DNA of 6,761 nucleotides from JBDIVL01 sp039794405. GTDB taxonomy: Bacteria > Planctomycetota > Brocadiia > Brocadiales > Brocadiaceae. This document shows, one piece after another, positions 1 to 4,121 of the stretch (within the stretch, counting starts at the first letter, position 1; the number at the start of each line of letters is the position of its first letter). The DNA lies in the NCBI GenBank assembly GCA_039794405.1, contig JBDIVL010000086.1, forward strand, positions 1 to 6,761, read 5' to 3'. The translations under genes and the position numbers were made by a program. The notes under the pieces are model-generated. The model worked only from the letters and a program-made list of their open reading frames with translations. It had not been told where the DNA came from and searched no databases.

Positions 1-484
1 ATGTGGTTTGGATTTGTTGTTCTCATTTTTACTTATAATTATATCGTCCATTTTCGCCATTGCAACCCTGTTACCCTAATAATTATAAGCAAATTTGTGA
101 AAACTTGCATTCTCGGACAGCCTGTTATCTATTGACAAAAGAGCCAATAGCATAAACGCTTCGGGCATCTCTATCAAGGAAGATATAAGGCAATTCTTGT
201 TGAAAAGGGCGCCTTTTTTAGCGCTTTGGCGTTATATCCACTTAAACCCTGTCAAGATTACTATGGAAAAGTGTTAAAGAATGCCAAGCCAGATAGAACA
301 GAGCCGTCAAAACCTAGAGGACTTGTTAAGGAGATTAAACATGAATTTATAATAGAGGTAAATGGATTTACCCGAATATTAATCAATTCCAACATATCTT
401 TGTTTGTAATTAAAACTGTTAAATGTATAATCGTTTAGGGACGAAACACATAAAATTGTCAATAGATTAGGTTTGATCCCTACC
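1..484. other. Gene-poor region downstream of the short kinase
   Basis: This stretch holds no intact gene. Its recognisable content is a decayed transposase on the plus strand (about 85-277). Downstream of it, 278-484 shows no convincing coding frame, tRNA or strong terminator. A 6-bp inverted repeat (TAGGGA at 436-441, TCCCTA at 477-482) is too short and too widely spaced to call. A minus-strand reading frame opens with ATG at 60 (MAKMDDIII...) and runs off the left edge. It has only a weak ribosome-binding site, so it might be the start of another gene but cannot be supported from 20 codons. Confidence 0.5.
85..277 (+). pseudogene. Decayed REP-associated tyrosine transposase (Y1_Tnp, IS200-like) fragment
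   Basis: Frame 1 reads ISKFVKTC..., then passes two in-frame stops (TGA 133-135, TAG 148-150), then reads HKRFGHLYQGRYKAILVEKG (151-210). The next frame then reads LALWRYIHLNPVK (218-256) and stops at TAA 275-277. GHL(F/Y)QGRYKAILVEK followed shortly by RYIHLNPV is the signature of the C-terminal half of RAYT/Y1 transposases, single-strand-nicking enzymes linked to REP palindromes. The frame change falls at or beside a T6 run (214-219). The N-terminal catalytic HUH region is not recognisable and the usual C-terminal tail after NPV is missing. Two stops, a frameshift and truncation mean it cannot encode an active enzyme. It runs opposite to all other genes. The family call rests on remembered motifs; the outer limits are approximate. 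Confidence 0.8.
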
Positions 485-1378
485 TTAGGTTCTCTCTCCG
501 CCCGATTCCGGAGCACTCTGCGCAATGTCCGCTGACTCTTTCGTTGCGGGAAAGCTGAGGATAAAGGTACTGCCTCTTCCCATTTGACTTTGTACCTCTA
601 TTTTTCCTCCATGCCGTTTGATGATTCCGGACACAATACTCATTCCCAACCCTGTACCACGATCCTTGGTGGTAAAAAAGGGATCGAAGATTTTTGACTG
701 CGTTTCTTCGTCCATACCGATACCTGTGTCTGAAATGTTTACAATAACGTTTCCACCCTCTTCCCTAGTAGAAAAGGAAAGCGCCCCCCCATCAGGCATG
801 GCGTCGATAGCGTTATTGATGATATTTATAAATATTTCCCTCAACTCCAAAGGATTGCCTTTTATGCCTGGAACGTATTCAACATTTTCGGAATTTATGG
901 TATAGGTGATTCCTGTTTTTGTGCGTTCCTTCCTTTTATGAAGAGTTAAATCAATTGTTTCTTTTATCACTTCCCATAAATCTACCGGCACATATCCGTG
1001 GCGATCTTCCTTAATCCTGGCGGATTTATTTATACGACGGACAATTTCAGTGCCATCCTTGATTGATTTGCGTATTAAACATAACTCCTCCAGCAATTTT
1101 TCTTTGTCTTTATTGCCACGCATCAACATCTGTATCTTTCCGTCTATGATTGCAAGGATATTGTTAAACTCGTGCGCAACCTCGCTTGCCGCAACCCCCA
1201 TTGCATGTAATTTTTGTGCTTGCAACAGGTCTTGTTCCCTCCGCTGGCGTTGAATGAGATCAAGACCGTAAACATTAACTTGGCCTTCTTTTGTTACTGG
1301 CGCAAACGTAAGAGAATCGATATAGTGACCAAATTTACATTCGTGTGTCATGATTATTTTTTCTGTTGTTAAGCGCAT
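485..1378 (-). CDS. Short cytoplasmic sensor histidine kinase with only the tail of a PAS domain
   Basis: Predicted 297-residue kinase. Residues about 15-45 (HYIDSLTFAPVTKEGQVNVYG) resemble the last strands of a PAS domain plus the usual exit into the signalling helix, but the rest of the PAS fold is absent. HisKA follows with HEFNN (phospho-acceptor His69). The ATPase domain has the N box NIINNAIDAM (Asn189), G1 box SDTGIGM (Asp217), F box FDPFFTTK (231-238) and G2 box GTGLGMS (241-247). A polar tail ends the protein. There is no membrane segment, so it should be soluble. I chose ATG 1378 because AGGAAG lies 4 bases upstream; this start overlaps the preceding gene by 10 bases. An ATG at 1402 lacks a Shine-Dalgarno and one at 1351 has none either. 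An in-frame TGA lies just upstream of 1402, so the missing PAS half is not hidden in the same frame. Likely partner: the receiver two genes upstream. Confidence 0.88.
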   Translation of the reverse strand: MRLTTEKIIMTHECKFGHYIDSLTFAPVTKEGQVNVYGLDLIQRQRREQDLLQAQKLHAMGVAASEVAHEFNNILAIIDGKIQMLMRGNKDKEKLLEELCLIRKSIKDGTEIVRRINKSARIKEDRHGYVPVDLWEVIKETIDLTLHKRKERTKTGITYTINSENVEYVPGIKGNPLELREIFINIINNAIDAMPDGGALSFSTREEGGNVIVNISDTGIGMDEETQSKIFDPFFTTKDRGTGLGMSIVSGIIKRHGGKIEVQSQMGRGSTFILSFPATKESADIAQSAPESGGERT

Positions 1379-1689
1379 ACTTCTTCCTGTGATTCTTTCC
1401 ATAAACTTTCAGCGTAAAATAAAAAAAACGAGTGTCTTTCGGAATTCGGAATCCAATCGTCCGCAAATTTTTCAAATTCTCCTACATATCCGCGAAAAAA
1501 GGATTTCAGCTTGTCATATTTTTTATACCGGTCAAATAAAAATTCTTCTTCACAACACATTACAAACTTTTTCCAAGACTCTGATCCCTTTTTTATCCAA
1601 TTTTTCCATACATCTGCGGGGTTATTCCAATCGACATCCTGATTTTCATCATTTTTGATTACATTATATAATCTGTTTGAAATCTCCAT
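1369..1689 (-). CDS. Small Trp-rich protein of unknown function between receiver and kinase
   Basis: I do not recognise this 106-residue protein. It is hydrophilic and probably mostly helical, with no signal peptide or membrane segment, so likely cytoplasmic. It is unusually rich in tryptophan (W21, 28, 31, 39, 79, 97) and other aromatics. It contains a Cys pair (C45-C46) next to an acidic run, with a third Cys at 105. The ATG at 1689 is preferred: GGGAGGA sits 4 bases upstream. The longer ATG at 1725 would add MCKKYALNREET, lacks a good Shine-Dalgarno and would overlap the upstream receiver. From 1689 the gap to the receiver stop is 28 bases, and its own end overlaps the kinase start by 10 bases. 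This tight placement suggests a co-expressed accessory, for example an adaptor or sensor subunit for a kinase that has lost its sensing domain. That role is inference only. Confidence 0.75.
   Translation of the reverse strand: MEISNRLYNVIKNDENQDVDWNNPADVWKNWIKKGSESWKKFVMCCEEEFLFDRYKKYDKLKSFFRGYVGEFEKFADDWIPNSERHSFFLFYAESLWKESQEEVCA
1383..1388 (-). promoter_or_regulatory. Ribosome-binding site for the short kinase
   Basis: AGGAAG on the minus strand, 4 bases before ATG 1378. It lies inside the 3' end of the preceding gene and is the reason for preferring 1378 over the longer 1402 start. The arrangement suggests translational coupling between the two genes. Confidence 0.6.
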
Positions 1690-1693
1690 AGTT

Positions 1694-1700
1694 TCCTCCC
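1694..1700 (-). promoter_or_regulatory. Strong ribosome-binding site for the 106-residue protein
   Basis: GGGAGGA on the minus strand, followed by AACT and then ATG 1689. It is the strongest Shine-Dalgarno in the window and decides the start of the small Trp-rich protein against the upstream ATG at 1725. Confidence 0.75.
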
Positions 1701-1717
1701 TGTTTAAAGCATACTTT

Positions 1718-2080
1718 TTACACATATACGGTTATGATGTCCTGTGTGCGCAACCCTTTGATTTTATTCTTTAGGTCTGTCAAATCTGAGAATTTGACAA
1801 TATATGCATCAGCAGCCCATGGCATAAAATTATCTTTATAATTGCTATAAGCAGTATGAATTATAATAGGAATACTTTTATGTTTGCTTAGAATCGTGCC
1901 CATGGCCTCATCTGGCATAATTAAGTCCATTAAAATCATGTCTGGTCTTTGTTTTTGTATTTTTTTTATGGCATCTTTGCCGTTAATAGCTGTTACGATT
2001 TCGCAACCTTCAAGCCTTAACTCATGTTCAATAAGCAAGCGCAGATAATTGTTATCCTCTACAAGAAGAATGGTAGTCAA
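1718..2080 (-). CDS. Stand-alone receiver-domain response regulator (CheY-like)
   Basis: The 120 residues are one receiver domain with no output domain. The acidic pair is E8-D9 in LLVEDN, the phospho-acceptor is Asp52 in MILMDLIMPD, the switch Thr is T76 and the conserved Lys is K96. The loop after Asp52 is short, and K96 is followed by FSDL rather than the usual Pro. The segment YKDNFMPWAADAYIVKFSDL resembles a subgroup of single-domain receivers found beside PAS kinases and NtrC-type regulators; this is a recollection. The start codon is TTG at 2080, supported by AAAGGGGG 9 bases upstream and by the reading beginning exactly where receivers do; no in-frame ATG is available nearby. It is first in a three-gene cluster. 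Without an output domain it probably acts by protein contact or as a phosphate relay or sink. Confidence 0.9.
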   Translation of the reverse strand: MTTILLVEDNNYLRLLIEHELRLEGCEIVTAINGKDAIKKIQKQRPDMILMDLIMPDEAMGTILSKHKSIPIIIHTAYSNYKDNFMPWAADAYIVKFSDLTDLKNKIKGLRTQDIITVYV

Positions 2081-2089
2081 GTTACCAAG

Positions 2090-2097
2090 CCCCCTTT
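2090..2097 (-). promoter_or_regulatory. Ribosome-binding site for a TTG-started receiver gene
   Basis: AAAGGGGG on the minus strand ends 9 bases before the TTG at 2080. It supports the non-ATG start, which otherwise would be doubtful. Confidence 0.55.
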
Positions 2098-2105
2098 CTT
2101 TTGAT

Positions 2106-2111
2106 ATTATA
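2106..2111 (-). promoter_or_regulatory. Perfect -10 hexamer (TATAAT) upstream of the receiver cluster
   Basis: TATAAT on the minus strand, placing a start near 2099 and leaving a very short leader before the ribosome-binding site. No acceptable -35 hexamer is found 16-18 bases upstream; that position overlaps or abuts the end of the 22-bp palindrome. If real, the promoter would be weak alone or dependent on an activator bound at the palindrome. A chance match in AT-rich DNA is possible. Confidence 0.4.
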
Positions 2112-2132
2112 CCTAACGAGTACTCGTTAGGT
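2111..2132. promoter_or_regulatory. Perfect 22-bp palindrome, candidate operator
   Basis: Each half is ACCTAACGAGT or its reverse complement, with no mismatch over 22 bp. It fills the spacer immediately upstream of TATAAT, sharing one base with it, which is where repressors or MerR-like activators bind. If transcription instead starts at the sigma-54-like element, the same sequence would be a leader hairpin of about 9 bp with a GTAC loop. Its ACCT...AGGT ends recall LuxR-type boxes, but those are 20 bp with different interiors. On the plus strand it is followed by TTTTCTTCTT and looks terminator-like, though nothing is seen transcribed in that direction. Confidence 0.6.
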
Positions 2133-2166
2133 TTTCTTCTTAAGTTCTCATACTGGGATCATTAGA

Positions 2167-2183
2167 AACAAAAGATATGCCAA
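2167..2183 (-). promoter_or_regulatory. Candidate sigma-54 (-24/-12) promoter for the receiver cluster
   Basis: The minus strand reads TTGGCATATCTTTTGTT. Against TGGCACG-N4-TTGCW it matches 9 of 12 defined positions with the correct spacing of 10 bases between GG and the -12 dinucleotide. The weak point is GT instead of the near-invariant GC at -12. Predicted start about 2156. It lies directly downstream of a gene for a sigma-54 activator and upstream of a signalling cluster, which raises the prior. Confidence 0.42.
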
Positions 2184-2240
2184 AGTTATGGAATTAATGC
2201 GTTAACCGATTATTAAGTAGTTTTTGTTCTAAAAGTTTAT

Positions 2241-2260
2241 TGTCTTTTTATAAAAAGTCA
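2241..2260. promoter_or_regulatory. AT-rich dyad, candidate upstream activator site
   Basis: A 14-bp perfect palindrome (CTTTTTATAAAAAG) extends to 20 bp as TGT...TCA arms with a single mismatched pair. Relative to the predicted sigma-54 start at 2156 it spans about -85 to -104, the usual position of enhancer-binding-protein sites. Related half-sites GACTTTTT (2290-2297) and AAAAAGTG (2361-2368) lie further upstream. AT-rich dyads can arise by chance. Confidence 0.35.
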
Positions 2261-2365
2261 GGTAGGTAAATAACTTAGAATCAAATGGAGACTTTTTCCC
2301 TTACTGAGGTATATGGATAATTGAAATAAATGGTGGGATTAATGAGGCTTTTTACAGTTGAAAAA

Positions 2366-2408
2366 GTGTGAAATTTGCACAATGTGTGAAATGCACAATG
2401 TGTGAAAT
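2366..2408. repeat. Three tandem copies of GTGTGAAAT at the end of the sigma-54 activator gene
   Basis: GTGTGAAAT occurs at 2366-2374, 2384-2392 and 2400-2408 on the plus strand, separated by TTGCACAAT and GCACAAT, giving periods of 18 and 16 bp. The array is bracketed by direct repeats TTTACAGTT at 2351-2359 and 2408-2416, the second covering two bases of the activator stop codon. The units also contain TGTG...CACA inverted pairs, so the transcript could form small imperfect hairpins, followed on the minus strand by CTTTTTC. It is too AT-rich for a confident terminator. Confidence 0.7.
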
Positions 2409-2414
2409 TTACAG

Positions 2415-4121
2415 TTACCTAGGGAAATTATCCTGGTGTTGTATGTTAAATTCTTTGATCTTATTGTAGATGGTTCTCCGGGATATGCCCAGCAATTTGG
2501 CAGCATTAGTCTTATTCCAATGGGTTTTTTTAAGCACCTGTAAGATTGTGTTATACTCAGCACCCCTTTCATCCACAGACGGAACAGATTCTATCTCTCT
2601 AAATTCATCCGGAAGGTCTTCAACGGTAATAACTGTTTTCTTACAGACGACAAAGGCATGTTCCAGCACGTTTTCAAGTTCTCTGATATTTCCGGGCCAC
2701 TTATAGTCCATAAATATCTTATAGACGTCATTAGAAAGGGCATCGATATTCTTTTTTAACTTTTGATTGAATTTTTTTATAATATGTTTTACCAGAAGGG
2801 GAATGTCTCCTGGTCTATCCCGAAGTGGTGGCGGAGAAAGCACTACTACCTTCAATCGATAATAGAGGTCTTCGCGAAATTTTCCAAGCCTGACTTTTTC
2901 CTGAAGGTTTTTATTGGTTGCTGCCACTACGCGCACATCTACCTTAATTGGGGTAGCATCTCCAACACATTCAAATTCTTTCTCCTGAATCACTTTGAGT
3001 AGTCTTTGCTGAACACTTAAAGATACGTCACCGATTTCATCCAGGAATATCGTTCCCCCATCGGCTCTTTTAAACCTGCCTGTCTTATTTGCGACTGCAC
3101 CCGTAAAAGCGCCCTTGCTGTGCCCGAAGAGCTCACTTTCAAGGAGGGATTCTGTAAGAGCGGAACAATCTACCTTTACAAACGGCCCTTGACTACGCAC
3201 TCCGCCGTAATGTATAGCTTCGGCTATAAGCCCTTTCCCAGTGCCGCTTTCTCCGGTAATAAGTACTGTGGTATCGATATTATACAGGTACTCTATTATA
3301 GAATAAAGGCGCTGCATCTTCTCGTCTTTTCCTACAATATTGAAAAGACCTTTTTTGTTCTCTAACTCTTTTTCTAATTCAAATATATCCGTTTCATCTT
3401 TAACTATTACGACACAACCGGAAATGTCATTCTGATGATATATTAAAGGAAATGTATTCATGGATATCAACTGTCTCATATGGTCTGTATGATTACATTG
3501 GAAGCGATAAATATCAACAGGTTGCTCCTCCAAAATCGTTTTTTTAATGGCCTCAATACACTGCCCGCAACACATTTTTGGAATAGCATCGAATGGCCTC
3601 CCTATAGCTTCTTCGCGTGAAAAACCACATATTGTTTTTACCGCATCATTAACCTCGATAACTTTCAAATCCTTATCCACTGTTATGATGGCATCTTTGA
3701 CACTCCTGAAAATAGCTTCAAGATTAGCATGGCTCTTATTCTTTTCATCAACAAGGACCTTATGCCTTAAGGCCATGCGGATAATACGCAACAGAGCCTC
3801 TTTTTTAACCGGCTTTGCTAGATAGTCGTAAGCTCCAAGACGAACTGCTTCAGATGCAGACTCTATACTTGGGTATCCGGTAAACAGAATTACAGGACAG
3901 TTTAAACGTTTTTCATTAACCTTTCTTAAAACATCAATGCCTGTTTTGTCTCCTAAAACTATATCCGTTAAAATAAGGTCTATATATTTCGTATTAATTA
4001 TTTTTAATGCATCGTCGAAATCCATGGCGTCAAATACTTCATATCCTTCTTTTAGAAGAAATTCCCTTATGGTAAATCTAATGGATTTCTCATCATCAAT
4101 TATCAGTATCTTTGTTTTCAT
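2415..4121 (-). CDS. Sigma-54-dependent response regulator, REC-PAS-AAA+-Fis (NtrC family)
   Basis: The 568 residues carry four parts. Receiver 1-120: acidic D9-D10, phospho-acceptor Asp53 in LTDIVLGD, T81, K103-P104. PAS about 131-245. AAA+ domain about 262-490: Walker A GESGTGKG (290-297), the sigma-54-contacting GAFTGA loop (337-342), Walker B GGTIFLDE (355-362), REDLYYRL (416-423) and WPGNIREL (475-482). A Fis-type helix-turn-helix follows at about 523-558 (NAAKLLGISRRTIYNKI). All elements for ATP-driven opening of sigma-54 promoters are intact. The PAS domain is uncommon in this position and carries C184, C185, C188 and C209, suggesting a second, cytoplasmic input besides phosphorylation. 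The ATG overlaps the kinase stop as TAATG with no Shine-Dalgarno, so translation is probably coupled to the upstream kinase, its likely partner. Target promoters are unknown; the nearest candidate is at 2167-2183. Confidence 0.96.
   Translation of the reverse strand: MKTKILIIDDEKSIRFTIREFLLKEGYEVFDAMDFDDALKIINTKYIDLILTDIVLGDKTGIDVLRKVNEKRLNCPVILFTGYPSIESASEAVRLGAYDYLAKPVKKEALLRIIRMALRHKVLVDEKNKSHANLEAIFRSVKDAIITVDKDLKVIEVNDAVKTICGFSREEAIGRPFDAIPKMCCGQCIEAIKKTILEEQPVDIYRFQCNHTDHMRQLISMNTFPLIYHQNDISGCVVIVKDETDIFELEKELENKKGLFNIVGKDEKMQRLYSIIEYLYNIDTTVLITGESGTGKGLIAEAIHYGGVRSQGPFVKVDCSALTESLLESELFGHSKGAFTGAVANKTGRFKRADGGTIFLDEIGDVSLSVQQRLLKVIQEKEFECVGDATPIKVDVRVVAATNKNLQEKVRLGKFREDLYYRLKVVVLSPPPLRDRPGDIPLLVKHIIKKFNQKLKKNIDALSNDVYKIFMDYKWPGNIRELENVLEHAFVVCKKTVITVEDLPDEFREIESVPSVDERGAEYNTILQVLKKTHWNKTNAAKLLGISRRTIYNKIKEFNIQHQDNFPR

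Larger units (their letters stand above)
2081..2414 (-). other. Regulatory intergenic region between the two signalling clusters
   Basis: The 334 bases contain no credible gene. Reading on the minus strand from the sigma-54 activator stop towards the receiver start it holds: a short tandem repeat (2366-2408), half-site-like GACTTTTT (plus strand, 2290-2297), an AT-rich dyad (2241-2260), a sigma-54-like -24/-12 element (2167-2183), a perfect 22-bp palindrome (2111-2132), TATAAT (2106-2111) and the receiver ribosome-binding site. No strong GC-rich terminator follows the activator gene, so some read-through is possible. Confidence 0.6.

Noticed and set aside
1..60. Start of a minus-strand gene (MAKMDDIIISKNENNKSKPH...) leaving the window
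   Set aside because: Only 20 codons visible, weak ribosome-binding site and no recognisable motif; cannot be supported.
226..438. Plus-strand 70-codon open frame starting at TTG
   Set aside because: It is the continuation of one frame of the decayed transposase past its frameshift; no ribosome-binding site and no recognisable protein after the shift.
665..684. Twenty identical bases shared with 4268-4287
   Set aside because: Both copies encode the conserved FFTTK box of the kinase ATPase domains; coincidence of codon use at a shared motif, not a mobile repeat.
1379..1402. Longer start (ATG 1402) for the short kinase
   Set aside because: No Shine-Dalgarno upstream, whereas AGGAAG precedes the ATG at 1378; the difference is only eight residues.
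1690..1725. Longer start (ATG 1725) for the Trp-rich protein
   Set aside because: The ATG at 1689 has GGGAGGA at ideal distance, and the longer form would overlap the receiver gene without its own ribosome-binding site.
2111..2140. Intrinsic terminator on the plus strand (palindrome plus T-rich tail)
   Set aside because: No plus-strand gene precedes it, the stem is perfectly symmetrical with a tight GTAC loop, and the tail is interrupted by C residues; an operator is the better reading.
2366..2408. Possible CRISPR array
   Set aside because: Units are only 9 bp with 7-9 base linkers that are themselves similar; far too short for repeats and spacers.
2339..2572. Minus-strand 77-codon frame overlapping the end of the sigma-54 activator
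   Set aside because: It overlaps the Fis-domain coding sequence in another frame and runs through the repeat array; no ribosome-binding site or protein-like features.
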